Source: Austwickia chelonae (GTDB lineage: Bacteria; Actinomycetota; Actinomycetes; Actinomycetales; Dermatophilaceae). Taken from it: 64,000 bases of DNA. Position 1 is the stretch's first letter, and each line of letters starts with the position of its first letter. Under the pieces are notes generated by a model. That model ran no database searches. It had not been told where the DNA came from and saw only the letters and a list, made by a program, of their open reading frames with translations. Position numbers and translations under genes: made by a program. Location: assembly GCF_003391095.1 (NCBI RefSeq), contig NZ_CP031447.1, positions 2,356,001-2,420,000 of the forward strand. The letters run 5' to 3'. This document shows, one piece after another, positions 17,351-27,250 of this stretch.

Positions 17351-18469
17351 TCAGAGACTGACGTAATGCGCGACGATCTGCCGGATCACCTCGGCATGCC
17401 CGTAGATGTCCTCGAGCGTCTCGATATCGACCTTCACCTGGTCCTTGTTCGCGTCGAATACTCCGAGGCGCTTGATTCGGCCGTTGAAGTAGAGCCGCAC
17501 GATCGGTTTCCGATTGTTGTCGTCGAGAAAAACTGAGCAATAACTCTGTGCGTCTCTGATGAAGACCCGCTGAGCTGGCACGATTCCGGCCACGATCGCT
17601 CTGACGATCCGGAAGGCTTCGAGCTCTTCTTCGGTCGTGGAAATGTCAGGCTTCTTCTCCTGAGGGTTCTCGCCCGGCGCATTCGTTCCTTCCGAAGGAA
17701 TGACAGAGGTGGTGGCTTCGACTTCAGGAGAGACCCCGATCAAAGGCGCCTGGTCGGCGAGTGCAGTCTTGAGCCGGGCATTAACACGGTCGTTGATGTA
17801 CTGCTTAGCAGCTTTCTCGGTCAGCACGGTGAACTGTTCAACAGCTCGGGCGTTAAGGTAGCCGTGGTAAACACGCTTGGTAAAGAGCCGAACGAAATCT
17901 TCACTTGGAGAAGATATTTCATCGGCTATTTCTCGCTTGATCGCTGAGACGTACTTGAGTTCTTCTGCCGCAGCGATGACTGAGTCCAGATCGAAAGCTG
18001 CCTTGGTCATCTTCGTCAGATGAGGAAGCGTGGAAGGATCGATGTCATTGAGGTCCAATTGCAGGAAAGGACGCTCGTCCATGATGTTCGGCTTGTCAAG
18101 ATCGGTGTAGAACCGCCAGTCGAGGCCATTGGTCAGGACCCCTATCCGAGCGTCAGAGGTATGGAAGTAACGAACGAGCTGACTGGCATGTGCCAGCGAG
18201 AGCTCCTCCCCTACTTTCTTGACCTCGATGAGCATGTGCACCCGATCTGCATGCTTGATCGCATAGTCAATTTTTTCACCCTTTTTCAATCCCAGATCAG
18301 CGACGAACTCAGGAATGACCTCTTCAGGGTTGAAGACGTCGTACCCGAGCACCTGAGAGATGAACGGCATGACGATGGCGTTCTTCGTGGCTTCCTCTGT
18401 TGCCAGGCTCGCACCATATCCGCGCGCTCTCTTTGCGAGTTGCCCGAGTGATTCTTCAACGCCAGCCAT
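17351..18469 (-). CDS. Stand-alone HsdR-N-type nuclease
   Basis: A 372-residue protein. Residues 25-130 match the N-terminal nuclease domain of type I restriction subunits (HSDR_N_2): EEVIPEFVADLGL, then Asp68 (KIDYAI) and Glu82-x-Lys84 (LIEVKK), the PD-(D/E)xK core. A Q[L/A]RYF segment follows. The C-terminal roughly 80 residues form a separate small beta-rich domain. There is no helicase motor, methylase or specificity gene nearby. Codon use looks lower in GC than the neighbours, and the promoter side (18470-18746) is AT-richer, suggesting acquisition. It could be a defence or phage-derived nuclease; target unknown. Confidence 0.75.
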   Translation of the reverse strand: MAGVEESLGQLAKRARGYGASLATEEATKNAIVMPFISQVLGYDVFNPEEVIPEFVADLGLKKGEKIDYAIKHADRVHMLIEVKKVGEELSLAHASQLVRYFHTSDARIGVLTNGLDWRFYTDLDKPNIMDERPFLQLDLNDIDPSTLPHLTKMTKAAFDLDSVIAAAEELKYVSAIKREIADEISSPSEDFVRLFTKRVYHGYLNARAVEQFTVLTEKAAKQYINDRVNARLKTALADQAPLIGVSPEVEATTSVIPSEGTNAPGENPQEKKPDISTTEEELEAFRIVRAIVAGIVPAQRVFIRDAQSYCSVFLDDNNRKPIVRLYFNGRIKRLGVFDANKDQVKVDIETLEDIYGHAEVIRQIVAHYVSL

Positions 18470-18746
18470 GGTCGGCCCCTCTCAGATACGGACACCACCA
18501 GGATCGGGACGAGAAGAGATTTTTTTCCCGCGCATCGACGGCGATGTCGCATTTGGTGATCCTTCAGGATGATGATCACACCAGATCCAGAGGTTTGGGA
18601 CGTTTGCTCAGGAAAATTTTTTGCACTATTTCTGCCAACCCGAATCATCTGCGATGCCGAAGTGGCCCAGATGACCGCCGACGACGACGAACTCCCTTCG
18701 AGGCAAGCCGGTTCGACAAACTGAAGCAATCCATTAGTCTGTGACT

Positions 18747-19142
18747 ATGCGACTTGAAGTTACGCGGCGAGCCGGGCTGGCCGTACGCGCGCTCGCCGCA
18801 CTCGCGCCGCCGGGAACCCGCCTCAAGGCCGGCGATCTCGCCACCGCGCTCGACACCACCGCCGGCTTCATACCCCAGGTCATCGGACCCCTCGTCAGAG
18901 CAGGATGGGTCCACTCGATCCCGGGGCCCACCGGCGGATATGTCCTGAGTGAGGCCGCCACCCACCTCAGCGTCCTGGATGTCGTCGAAGCCGTCGACGG
19001 GCCGACCGACACCGGAAGGTGCGTCGTCGAAGACCACCCCTGTGGCAGCACAGGGGCCCCCTGTGCCCTCCACCGGGCCTGGTCGACCGCCCGCGCCACC
19101 CTGCTCGACGAACTGGCCACGACCCCTGCTCTCTCAGCCTGA
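18747..19142 (+). CDS. Rrf2-family regulator, NsrR-like
   Basis: A 131-residue winged-helix regulator. The N-terminal RLEVTRRAGLAVRALAAL and the GPTGGYVLSEAA wing are typical of Rrf2. Three cysteines (Cys92, Cys99, Cys106) have the spacing used by NsrR to hold an Fe-S cluster that senses nitric oxide. The next gene is the Fe-S repair protein RIC, a common NsrR target. It probably represses its own operon and is relieved by NO. The ATG at 18747 is used; a GTG two codons upstream is possible. Confidence 0.82.
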   Translation: MRLEVTRRAGLAVRALAALAPPGTRLKAGDLATALDTTAGFIPQVIGPLVRAGWVHSIPGPTGGYVLSEAATHLSVLDVVEAVDGPTDTGRCVVEDHPCGSTGAPCALHRAWSTARATLLDELATTPALSA

Positions 19143-19182
19143 CTCCCGCACCGCCGCTAGCCCAACCCCGAAGGAGCCCCCG

Positions 19183-19875
19183 ATGCCCGTCGACCCCACC
19201 GCAACCCTCGGCACCCTGGTCACCGACGACCCGCGCCGCAGCCGCGTCCTCGAAGAACAGGGCCTCGACTACTGCTGCAATGGCGGCCGGAGCCTTGAAG
19301 AGGCCTGTGCTGCTGCAGAACTCGACCCGGTCCAGATCGCCGCGCTGCTCGACCTGCCCGACCCCGAACCGGCACCGGCCTGGCAGTCCTTCGGCATCGC
19401 CGAACTCGCCCAGCACATCCTGCTCGTCCACCACCAGTACCTGTGGGACGAGATGCCCCGCCTCGGTGAACTCGTCGACAAGGTCGTTCGCGTCCACGGG
19501 GAGAACCACCCCGAGCTGGCCCAGGTCGGCGCCGACTACGCGGCGCTGGTCGCCGATCTGTCCAGCCACTTGACCAAGGAGGAGCGAATTCTCTTCCCCG
19601 CCATCATCGCCCTGGGCACACCGGGAGCCCCTGCACCTCTGGGATGTGGGCTGCGCGGACCGATCACCCAGATGATGTACGAACACGACGTGGCCGGAGA
19701 CCTGCTCCGCTCCATCAGGGCCACCACCCAGGACTACACCCTCCCCGAGGATGCCTGTGGCTCGTACCGGATGATGTTCTCCCGCCTGGAACAGATGGAA
19801 GCAGACCTGCACGAGCACATCCACAAGGAGAACAATGTGCTCTTCCCCCGGGTATTGGAGATGGAAGAAGCGTGA
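19183..19875 (+). CDS. Iron-sulfur cluster repair di-iron protein (RIC/ScdA/YtfE)
   Basis: A 230-residue protein. An N-terminal ScdA_N domain has LDYCCNGG (Cys31-Cys32). A hemerythrin-like domain carries the iron ligands in [39 protein letters not shown] and [21 protein letters not shown]. It repairs Fe-S clusters damaged by nitric oxide or oxidants in the cytosol. The ATG at 19183 lies behind AAGGAG. It sits 40 bases behind the NsrR-like gene and overlaps the ABC ATPase start by four bases. Confidence 0.93.
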   Translation: MPVDPTATLGTLVTDDPRRSRVLEEQGLDYCCNGGRSLEEACAAAELDPVQIAALLDLPDPEPAPAWQSFGIAELAQHILLVHHQYLWDEMPRLGELVDKVVRVHGENHPELAQVGADYAALVADLSSHLTKEERILFPAIIALGTPGAPAPLGCGLRGPITQMMYEHDVAGDLLRSIRATTQDYTLPEDACGSYRMMFSRLEQMEADLHEHIHKENNVLFPRVLEMEEA

Positions 19876-20609
19876 GCAGACCACTCCTGGAGATCACCGG
19901 GGTCGACAAACACTTCGGCGACCTGCACGTTCTCAGAGCCATCGATCTCAGCGTCGCCCCCGGTGAGGTGGTCGCCCTGCTCGGGCCGTCCGGCTCAGGC
20001 AAGTCGACCCTGTGCCGCACGATCAACGGCTTGGAGGCCATCCAGGCCGGGACGATCATCATCGACGGGCAGGCTCTACCGATCGAACCCAGAGCGCTGG
20101 CCGAGCTCCGAGCCGAGATCGGCATGGTCTTCCAGTCGTTCAACCTGTTCACCGACCTGACCGTCCTGGAGAATGTCACTCTCGGGCCGCTGCGCGTCCG
20201 TAAGATCCCGGCCGCGCAGGCCCATAAGTCAGCCCGCGAGATTCTCGATCGAGTAGGCCTCGGGGACCAAGCCGACAAGTCGCCCGCTCAGCTCTCCGGC
20301 GGGCAACAGCAACGAGTCGCCATCGCCCGTGCACTGGCGATGCACCCGAAACTGATGCTCTTCGACGAGCCGACGTCAGCGCTGGACCCGGAGATGACCG
20401 CCGAGGTCCTGGAGGTCATGACCGACCTCGCCAGGACAGGTATGACCATGCTGGTCGTCACGCACGAGATGGGATTTGCGCGGAAAGTCGCCGACCGAGT
20501 GATCTTCATGGCCAACGGCCAGATCCTTGAGGACACCACCCCGGAAGCCTTCTTCGAGAAGCCCCGCACAGAGCGGGCAAAAGAATTCTTGGAGAAGACA
20601 CTCGACTGA
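19872..20609 (+). CDS. Orphan amino-acid-type ABC transporter ATPase (GlnQ-like)
   Basis: A 245-residue ATPase of the polar amino-acid importer class: [20 protein letters not shown] (Walker A), [21 protein letters not shown] (Q-loop), [16 protein letters not shown] (signature), [12 protein letters not shown] (Walker B) and [19 protein letters not shown]. The GTG at 19872 overlaps the RIC stop as GTGA, so it belongs to the NsrR-RIC operon. No permease or binding protein accompanies it. It must use components encoded elsewhere or have been recruited for another role. Confidence 0.87.
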   Translation: MSRPLLEITGVDKHFGDLHVLRAIDLSVAPGEVVALLGPSGSGKSTLCRTINGLEAIQAGTIIIDGQALPIEPRALAELRAEIGMVFQSFNLFTDLTVLENVTLGPLRVRKIPAAQAHKSAREILDRVGLGDQADKSPAQLSGGQQQRVAIARALAMHPKLMLFDEPTSALDPEMTAEVLEVMTDLARTGMTMLVVTHEMGFARKVADRVIFMANGQILEDTTPEAFFEKPRTERAKEFLEKTLD

Positions 20610-20744
20610 GCGAAGCCCCGATAGAGGGTCTCATGGTGAGATCGACGCCTCGCGATGAATGTGACAGCGGACACATTATTGATCTGACGTCATCACATTG
20701 TAATCTGTTTGTGACCTGGTCGCAGGCGGGACAACCCGAAAGCA

Positions 20745-20773
20745 CCCTTCCTGAAGCCCCTCAGCAGGAAGGG
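20745..20773. terminator. Hairpin after the ABC ATPase
   Basis: CCCTTCCTG (20745-20753) and CAGGAAGGG (20765-20773) form a perfect 9-bp stem with an 11-base loop, 136 bases after the operon end. No T-run follows, so its role as a terminator is moderate. Confidence 0.5.
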
Positions 20774-20800
20774 CCGACGTCCCACCACAAGAGTCGACCA

Positions 20801-20832
20801 GGCTACTGTCAGGGCCTGACCATACAGTAGGC
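20801..20832. promoter_or_regulatory. Inverted repeat upstream of the repeat-tailed membrane protein
   Basis: CTACTGT (20803-20809) and ACAGTAG (20824-20830) are inverted partners extended by GG/CC on the outside. They lie in the 320-base gap between the ABC ATPase and the 20931 gene. The gap also holds an AT-rich stretch near 20675-20710 that could be a promoter. The regulator is unknown. Confidence 0.35.
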
Positions 20833-20930
20833 CCGAACAGCCCTTGCATGCGATGACGCGCCGTCCGAGAATGCGGCCCTCAACGGGGCGAAGAACATCG
20901 GCGGCGGCGCGCCGCGACCCAGGAGATTGC

Positions 20931-22196
20931 ATGACCCCCCGGCACGTTCCTTCGCCGTCAGACCCGACAGGCCGCTTCGGCCCGCCCCAGCACGACGATG
21001 CCCGAGAGGCTCGCCAGCGCCCCGAGGCCGATGCCACGGCGGTCTCCCCCGTCATCGGGCGCGACCCCTACACCGGAGCGCCCCCGCAACAGCACCATGT
21101 GCCCGCAGCACAGGCCTACGGTCACCAACATCCCGGAGGCCACCACCGCGGCACCGGACACGACGAACCCCACACCCAGGCCTACCCCGGCGGGCCGCTC
21201 CCCCACGAGCACGCCACACCCCGCACCCAGACCTTCCCCGGCGTCTCCGGACCAGGCTTCGACGGTGGGCACCCCGGCCCTGGGCACCCCCGCACCGAAG
21301 TCGTCCCGGCCGCCCTCGCGCTCCAGTCCCCGCCACGGACCTCCCAACTCCCCGCCGGCGAGGAGAAGCCGGAGAAAGAAGAGGAGAAGAAGTCCAGTTC
21401 CGGCCTGTCCATCCCCCAGGTGATGGGCGGTGCCTGCGCCGCAGTCAGCGCAGCCCTGGTGTCGTCCAAACTCGGTGTCGCCGGAACACTGATCGGTGCC
21501 GCCATCGCCTCCGTGGTCTCCTCCGTGTGCGCGTCCTACTTCACCAACGCGATGGCCTCCTTCCGAGACCTGTTCATCAAGGGCAAGAAGGGCACCGACC
21601 CCGATAAGACCCGAGCACTCACCAGCGGACCCGCAGGAGCCGACGGAGTCGCCGCCACCAAACGACAAATGCTCGGCAACGACGGGCACGGCAGCTTCGT
21701 CGAAGGCCGAGCCAAAGGCACCGCCAACTTCAAGATGAACCGCAGCGTCTGGATCGGTGCCGGCCTCATCATGGCCGTCACCATCGGCGTGGTCACCACC
21801 ATCGAACTCGGACTGGGCCACCCGGTCTCCTCCAACAACAAGGAGGGCACCAGCATCAGCAACGTCCTCCACCCCGTCCCGGCCAAGGTCGTCGACACCC
21901 CCGCACCGGTACCGAAGACTCCTGCAGCGACAGTGCCCACGGCCACCGCCACCAAGACGGGCATCCCCACCACCAGCGGCACCGCCAAGCCGACCGCGAC
22001 CGGAAGCAACCAGCCCACCGCAACCGGAAGCAACCAGCCCACCGCAACCGGAAGCAACCAGCCCACCGCCGGGCAGCCCACCGCAGGCCGCCCGGCTCCT
22101 ACCCGGGCTCCTGGCGCCCCTGGCGCACCGGCCGTTCCCGGGCAGCCAGGCCAGCCCGGTGGCGGCGGAGCCCCCCAGCTCGTCGCACCCCGCTGA
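20931..22196 (+). CDS. Repeat-tailed membrane protein of unknown function
   Basis: A 421-residue protein I cannot assign. Residues 1-140 are Pro/His/Gly-rich and disordered; a highly charged Glu/Lys patch follows (about 142-154). An Ala/Gly/Ser-rich hydrophobic stretch (171-214, IPQVMGGACAAVSAALVSSK) resembles glycine-zipper helices, and a clear membrane segment lies at about 272-296. The C-terminal 125 residues are low-complexity Pro/Thr/Gly, with three 8-residue repeats of PTATGSNQ. The likely layout is a disordered cytoplasmic head and an extracellular Pro/Thr-rich tail. The ATG at 20931 follows CCAGGAGATTGC; an upstream ATG at 20844 lacks a site. Confidence 0.7.
   Translation: MTPRHVPSPSDPTGRFGPPQHDDAREARQRPEADATAVSPVIGRDPYTGAPPQQHHVPAAQAYGHQHPGGHHRGTGHDEPHTQAYPGGPLPHEHATPRTQTFPGVSGPGFDGGHPGPGHPRTEVVPAALALQSPPRTSQLPAGEEKPEKEEEKKSSSGLSIPQVMGGACAAVSAALVSSKLGVAGTLIGAAIASVVSSVCASYFTNAMASFRDLFIKGKKGTDPDKTRALTSGPAGADGVAATKRQMLGNDGHGSFVEGRAKGTANFKMNRSVWIGAGLIMAVTIGVVTTIELGLGHPVSSNNKEGTSISNVLHPVPAKVVDTPAPVPKTPAATVPTATATKTGIPTTSGTAKPTATGSNQPTATGSNQPTATGSNQPTAGQPTAGRPAPTRAPGAPGAPAVPGQPGQPGGGGAPQLVAPR
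21990..22061 (+). repeat. Three tandem 24-bp coding repeats
   Basis: Units at 21990-22013, 22014-22037 and 22038-22061 (CCCACCGCAACCGGAAGCAA followed by CCAG). Units 2 and 3 are identical and unit 1 differs at two positions. Each codes PTATGSNQ. Partial copies (CCCACCGC) follow. Copy number is likely to vary between strains by slippage. Confidence 0.9.
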
Positions 22197-22216
22197 CCCC
22201 ACTCTTCGTCCGACCC

Positions 22217-22255
22217 GTCGGCGCCGCTCACCTCACCGAGGAGAGCGGCGCCGAC
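22217..22255. terminator. 13-bp perfect hairpin
   Basis: GTCGGCGCCGCTC (22217-22229) pairs exactly with 22243-22255 around a 13-base loop, just after the membrane protein and before nadE. Confidence 0.7.
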
Positions 22256-22279
22256 GTATACCCCGCATAGACTGCGAAA

Positions 22280-24319
22280 GTGAACTTCGCCTCGGCCTAC
22301 GACCAAGGATTCCTCCGCGTCGCCACCGTGACCCTCCCGGTCGCCCAGGCCCGCCCCCAAGCCAACGCCGATGCGGTCCTGACCACTGCCCACGAGCTGT
22401 CCGCCCAGGGCGTCGGCCTCGCCGTCTACCCCGAACTCGGCCTCAGCGGATACGCCCTCGACGACATCCTGCTGACCAGCAGCCTCCTCGACGATGTCGA
22501 CCGCGCGCTGACCCGCCTCGTCGAACACAGCACCGAACTCGTCCCCGTCCTGATCGTGGGAGCCCCCCTGGCCTGGCGACACCGGGTATACAACTGCGCC
22601 GTGATCATCCACCGCGGCAGGATCCTCGGCGTCGCACCGAAGTCCTACCTACCGAACTACCGCGAGTTCTACGAGAAAAGGCACTTCGCCCCGGGCGACG
22701 ACATCTCCGGAGAGGTCACCGTCGCCCGCCAACGGGTCCCCTTCGGCCCAGACCTGCTCTTCCGGGCCACCGACCTGCCCGGCATGGTCCTGCACGTCGA
22801 GATCTGCGAAGACATGTGGGTTCCCATCCCGCCCAGCTCCGAAGCCGCCCTCGCCGGAGCAACCGTCCTGGCCAACCTCTCCGGGTCCCCCATCACCGTC
22901 GCCCGGGCCGAGGAACGCAAACTGCTCGCCCGCGCGACCTCCGCACGTTGCATCGCCGCCTACCTGTACGCCGCCGCAGGCCAAGGTGAATCCAGCACCG
23001 ACCTCTCCTGGGACGGGCAGACCTTCGTCTACGAGAACGGCGAGCTCCTCGGAGAGTCCGAACGCTTCCCCGACGGCCCCCGTAGCACCGTCGTCGACGT
23101 CGACCTCGACGCGCTGACCGCGGAACGCCGACGGCAGGGCAGCTATGACGACAACCGACGTACCCACGCCACACGCACCGACCGGTTCCGCACCGTCGAA
23201 TTCACCCTGGAGCCGCCCCGCACCGACCTCGGGCTCCGCCGGGAGATCAGCCGTTTCCCCTTCGTCCCCGATGACGCCGACCGGCTGGCCCTCGACTGCT
23301 ACGAGGCCTACCACATCCAAGTCAGCGGGCTGGTACAACGCCTACGCGCCATCGGCTCCCCCACCGCCGTCATCGGTGTCAGCGGGGGGCTCGACTCCAC
23401 CCATGCCCTCATCGTGTGCGCACGGGCCATGGATCTCCTCGGCCGACCCCGCAGCGACGTCCTGGCCTACACCATGCCCGGATTCGCCACCTCCGCGCAG
23501 ACCCGCCACAACGCTGAAGCACTATGCCGCGGTCTCGGGGTCTCCTTCGAGGAGATCGACATTCGACCGGCAGCTCGCCAAATGCTCAGCGATATGCGGC
23601 ATCCCTTCGCCCGAGGTGAAGAGGTCTACGACGTCACCTTCGAGAACGTCCAGGCCGGGCTGCGCTACGACTACCTGTTCCGTCTCGCGAATGCTCACCA
23701 CGGCATCGTGGTCGGCACCGGAGACCTGTCCGAACTCGCCCTCGGCTGGTGCACCTACGGCGTGGGCGACCAGATGTCCCACTACGCCGTCAACACCGGG
23801 GTACCCAAGACCTTGATCCAGCACCTCATCCGATGGGTCATCGACTCCGAGGAATTCGGCAGCGAGGTCACCGACGTCCTCCACTCGGTGTTGAACACCG
23901 AAATCAGCCCCGAGCTGATCCCAGCAGGCCAGGACGGCAAGGTCCAATCCACCCAGGACTCCATCGGCCCCTACGCCCTGCACGACTTCACCCTCTACTA
24001 CCTCCTGCGGCGCGGCTACGCCCCGCACAAGATCGCCTTCCTCGCCTGGCATGCCTGGTCCGACGCCGAAGCCGGGCAGTGGCCCCCCGGCTTCCTCGAA
24101 GAAGATCGGGAAGCCTACGACCTGGCGACGATCCGCCACTGGCTCCACGTCTTCGTCCGCCGTTTCGCCACCAACCAGTTCAAACGTTCTGCCCTGCCCA
24201 ACGGGCCCAAGGTGATGGCCGGAGGCGCGCTCTCCCCACGCGGAGACTGGCGGATGCCCTCCGACATGAGCCCACACCTGTGGACCTCCGATATCGACAG
24301 CCACATCCCAGCCGAGTGA
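22280..24319 (+). CDS. nadE: Glutamine-dependent NAD+ synthetase
   Basis: A 679-residue two-domain enzyme forming NAD+ from deamido-NAD+, ATP and glutamine. The N-terminal nitrilase-like glutaminase has the triad Glu52 (YPELGLSGY), Lys121 (PKSYLPNYREFYE) and Cys176 (VEICEDMW). The C-terminal synthetase has the PP-loop SGGLDST (about 367-373) and GTGDLSELALGWCTYGVGD. The length matches the long mycobacterial type. It begins with GTG at 22280 without a strong ribosome binding site. It stands alone, 83 bases after the preceding gene. Confidence 0.95.
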   Translation: MNFASAYDQGFLRVATVTLPVAQARPQANADAVLTTAHELSAQGVGLAVYPELGLSGYALDDILLTSSLLDDVDRALTRLVEHSTELVPVLIVGAPLAWRHRVYNCAVIIHRGRILGVAPKSYLPNYREFYEKRHFAPGDDISGEVTVARQRVPFGPDLLFRATDLPGMVLHVEICEDMWVPIPPSSEAALAGATVLANLSGSPITVARAEERKLLARATSARCIAAYLYAAAGQGESSTDLSWDGQTFVYENGELLGESERFPDGPRSTVVDVDLDALTAERRRQGSYDDNRRTHATRTDRFRTVEFTLEPPRTDLGLRREISRFPFVPDDADRLALDCYEAYHIQVSGLVQRLRAIGSPTAVIGVSGGLDSTHALIVCARAMDLLGRPRSDVLAYTMPGFATSAQTRHNAEALCRGLGVSFEEIDIRPAARQMLSDMRHPFARGEEVYDVTFENVQAGLRYDYLFRLANAHHGIVVGTGDLSELALGWCTYGVGDQMSHYAVNTGVPKTLIQHLIRWVIDSEEFGSEVTDVLHSVLNTEISPELIPAGQDGKVQSTQDSIGPYALHDFTLYYLLRRGYAPHKIAFLAWHAWSDAEAGQWPPGFLEEDREAYDLATIRHWLHVFVRRFATNQFKRSALPNGPKVMAGGALSPRGDWRMPSDMSPHLWTSDIDSHIPAE

Positions 24320-24331
24320 CGACCCCGTCGA

Positions 24332-25381
24332 CTACCCGGCCGACGACGCTCCCACGAGGTCGCTGATCAGTCTGGCCGCCGCCCGGCTGGTGCGATTGTC
24401 CACGTCGAACCGAGGTGCCACCTCCACCACGTCCACCAGGATCAGTTTCCCACTGGCGGCCACCAGCTCGCACACCGCGATCAAGGACTCCAAGGGCACT
24501 CCGTAGGCGGCCGGTGCGCTCACCCCCGGAGCCGTCGCGGCAGGCAGAACATCCATGTCGATCGACAGGTGCACCAGATCGCATCCCGCAAGCCAGAACT
24601 CGACCGCAGCCGACATCTGTGCAACCCGGCCCGGCGCGCAGTCCACATCGCGAAGGTAACGCACGCCCCAACGTGCCGCCTCCGCGAAGAGCGCAGGAGT
24701 GTTACCGGTCGCGCTGATCCCGAGTACCGCGTAGTCGAAGACCCTCCCTGCGACCTGCTCGGCCCTGGCCATCTGCAGAAAAGGCGTGCCGGAGGTCGAT
24801 ATCGAGTGATCACGCAGATCGAAGTGGGCGTCGAGATTGAGCACGCCCACCCGCGCGTCGGCGCACCTTCGGGCTGCGGACCACCCCAGGTAGGAGCCGT
24901 AGGCCGTGTCATGTCCGCCACCCAGCACGACGACCAGTTCGTGCCGATCGAGCAGATGAGCGGTGTGCGCGCCGAGTCGCCGCTGGGCGTCCTCCAAGTC
25001 GTCACCCACCACGGTGAGAGTCCCGGCGTCGTGAATGACCGGCCGTTTCGGTTCAGCAATCTCCCCGGCATCGACCGTACGTCGGTGGACGGGACGGGTC
25101 CACTCGGCGAAAGCCCTGGACCGGGGCTGCCTCGGGTGCCAGGCCAAGGGCGCGAGCGCACGCCGCAGAGCGTCGGGGGCCTCTGCTGCGCCGGGACGTC
25201 CGTGGTTGCGGCGGACTCCTTCGTCGGAGGCGAATCCGATCAGTGCGAGATCTCCGGTGGCCTCGTCGTGCGGGTCCAGTGGGGTCACCAGTTGGTGCCA
25301 ACGGGTGTGTTCGGGGCCGGGGCCGTCGAGCCGTCCGGTCCAGACGTCATCGGGTGTCGGCTGCCACGAGGAATCGTCCAT
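24332..25381 (-). CDS. hutG: Formimidoylglutamase HutG (arginase/ureohydrolase family)
   Basis: A 349-residue manganese hydrolase releasing glutamate and formamide in histidine degradation. Metal-binding motifs are intact: [20 protein letters not shown] and [10 protein letters not shown], with the terminal [20 protein letters not shown]. The ATG at 25379-25381 is chosen at the domain start; an 85-codon extension upstream would overlap the divergent promoter and hutU. It is convergent with nadE (12 bases apart) and divergent from hutU. Confidence 0.9.
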   Translation of the reverse strand: MDDSSWQPTPDDVWTGRLDGPGPEHTRWHQLVTPLDPHDEATGDLALIGFASDEGVRRNHGRPGAAEAPDALRRALAPLAWHPRQPRSRAFAEWTRPVHRRTVDAGEIAEPKRPVIHDAGTLTVVGDDLEDAQRRLGAHTAHLLDRHELVVVLGGGHDTAYGSYLGWSAARRCADARVGVLNLDAHFDLRDHSISTSGTPFLQMARAEQVAGRVFDYAVLGISATGNTPALFAEAARWGVRYLRDVDCAPGRVAQMSAAVEFWLAGCDLVHLSIDMDVLPAATAPGVSAPAAYGVPLESLIAVCELVAASGKLILVDVVEVAPRFDVDNRTSRAAARLISDLVGASSAG

Positions 25382-25437
25382 ATGTCGAATCCTGGTCGCT
25401 GCGCAGGCTCGTCGCACAGTCAGCTGAGCCCGGGTAT

Positions 25438-25453
25438 GTCTCGGATATGAGAC
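25438..25453. promoter_or_regulatory. Inverted repeat in the hutG-hutU divergent promoter
   Basis: GTCTC - 6 bases - GAGAC lies in the 176-base gap between the divergent hutG and hutU starts, so one regulator bound here could control both directions. The half-sites are short and the regulator is not in the window. Confidence 0.35.
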
Positions 25454-25557
25454 GCTCAGCCACGGTTCCGGCTGGCAGCGTCCGTCACCGACCGTTTCGA
25501 TGGAGGACGACACAGGTCGTCGCGGGCTCCGCTGAGAGCGGGCAGGAAGGAACCACC

Positions 25558-27249
25558 ATGGCATTCCCCGGCGCACGCGAGGTCCGCGCCCCACGCGGAA
25601 CCGAGATCTCCACGAAGTCCTGGCAGACCGAGGCACCCCTGCGCATGCTCATGAACAATCTCGATCCCGAGGTCGCCGAGCGTCCGGACGACCTGGTGGT
25701 CTACGGCGGCACCGGGCGAGCGGCACGCTCCTGGGAGGCCTTCGAGGCGATTGTCTCTGCCCTGCGTGACCTGGAAAGCGATGAGACCCTGCTGGTGCAG
25801 AGCGGAAAACCGGTCGGGATCTTCCGAACCCACGAATGGGCTCCGCGTGTCCTCATCGCCAATTCCAATCTGGTGGGTGACTGGGCGAACTGGCCAGAAT
25901 TCCGGCGCCTGGAGGCCGAAGGCCTGATGATGTACGGGCAGATGACCGCCGGTTCCTGGATCTATATCGCCACCCAGGGCATCCTGCAGGGCACCTACGA
26001 GACCTTCTACGCCGTGGCCCGAAAACTGCACGAAGCCGGCCGGCTGACCGAACCGTCCTTGGCCGGCACCCTGACACTCACCGGCGGCTGCGGCGGCATG
26101 GGCGGCGCTCAGCCTTTGGCGGTCACGCTCAACGGCGGGGTGGCACTGGTCGTCGACGTCGACCGGCACCATCTCGAACGACGGGTCTCGAAACGCTATC
26201 TGCACGAGGTCGCGGACGATCTCGACGACGCCGTACGTCGGGTGAATGCGGCGAAGTCCGAACGCCGTCCGTTGTCCGTCGGCCTCCTGGGCAATGCTGC
26301 TGATGTCTTCCCCGAGATGCTGAGGCGTCACCGCTCCGGTGAGGTCACCGTCGACATCGTCACCGACCAGACCAGCGCGCACGACCCGCTGTCCTATCTG
26401 CCTTCCGAGATCCCCTTCGTCCAGTGGCCCGACGAGGCCCAGGCCGACCCGGAGGTCTTCACGAAGAAGGCCCGCGAGTCCATGGCGGCGCAGGTGCAGG
26501 CGATGGTGGAATTCCAGGACGCCGGGGCCGAGGTCTTCGACTACGGCAACTCGATCCGCGACGAGGCCCGGCACGCCGGTTACTCCCGTGCTTTCGAGTT
26601 CCCCGGTTTCGTCCCGGCGTACATTCGTCCGCTGTTCTGCGAAGGTCTGGGCCCCTTCCGGTGGGCTGCCTTGTCCGGAGATCCCCAGGACATCGCGGTC
26701 ACCGATGCCGCGATCAAGGAGCTCTTCCCCGAGAACACCCACCTGCACCAGTGGATCGATGCCGCCGGAGAGTACGTCGAGTTCGAGGGTCTTCCCGCCC
26801 GGATCTGCTGGCTGGGTTACGGCGAGCGTCACCTGGCCGGCGTACGGTTCAACGAGCTGGTCCGCGAAGGCAAGGTCAAAGCACCGATCGTGATCGGCCG
26901 GGACCACCTCGATTCTGGGTCGGTGGCCTCCCCCTACCGGGAGACCGAAGACATGCTCGACGGTTCCGATGCGATCGCAGACTGGCCGCTGCTCAACGCG
27001 CTGACGGCGACCAGCTCCGGTGCCACCTGGGTGTCCATCCATCATGGTGGCGGTGTCGGTATCGGCCGGTCGATCCATGCCGGCCAGGTTGGGGTCGCCG
27101 ATGGCACCGATCTGGCCGAGGCGAAGCTGAGTCGTCTGCTCACCAACGACCCTGGCATGGGGGTCATCCGGCATGTCGATGCCGGTTATGCACGGGCTGC
27201 TGAGGTGGCTCGCGAGCGCGGCGTACGCATCCCGATGCAGGAGTCCTGA
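25558..27249 (+). CDS. hutU: Urocanate hydratase HutU
   Basis: A 563-residue enzyme converting urocanate to imidazolonepropionate with tightly bound NAD+. Visible marks are [32 protein letters not shown] (NAD-binding), [33 protein letters not shown] (active-site Cys) and [19 protein letters not shown]. Its length is typical. The ATG at 25558 follows AGGAAGGA. It lies one base upstream of hutI. Confidence 0.96.
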   Translation: MAFPGAREVRAPRGTEISTKSWQTEAPLRMLMNNLDPEVAERPDDLVVYGGTGRAARSWEAFEAIVSALRDLESDETLLVQSGKPVGIFRTHEWAPRVLIANSNLVGDWANWPEFRRLEAEGLMMYGQMTAGSWIYIATQGILQGTYETFYAVARKLHEAGRLTEPSLAGTLTLTGGCGGMGGAQPLAVTLNGGVALVVDVDRHHLERRVSKRYLHEVADDLDDAVRRVNAAKSERRPLSVGLLGNAADVFPEMLRRHRSGEVTVDIVTDQTSAHDPLSYLPSEIPFVQWPDEAQADPEVFTKKARESMAAQVQAMVEFQDAGAEVFDYGNSIRDEARHAGYSRAFEFPGFVPAYIRPLFCEGLGPFRWAALSGDPQDIAVTDAAIKELFPENTHLHQWIDAAGEYVEFEGLPARICWLGYGERHLAGVRFNELVREGKVKAPIVIGRDHLDSGSVASPYRETEDMLDGSDAIADWPLLNALTATSSGATWVSIHHGGGVGIGRSIHAGQVGVADGTDLAEAKLSRLLTNDPGMGVIRHVDAGYARAAEVARERGVRIPMQES

Positions 27250-27250
27250 G

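Noticed and set aside
21990-22061. Tandem repeats that might be a CRISPR array
   Set aside because: The units are adjacent with no spacers and code an in-frame PTATGSNQ repeat.
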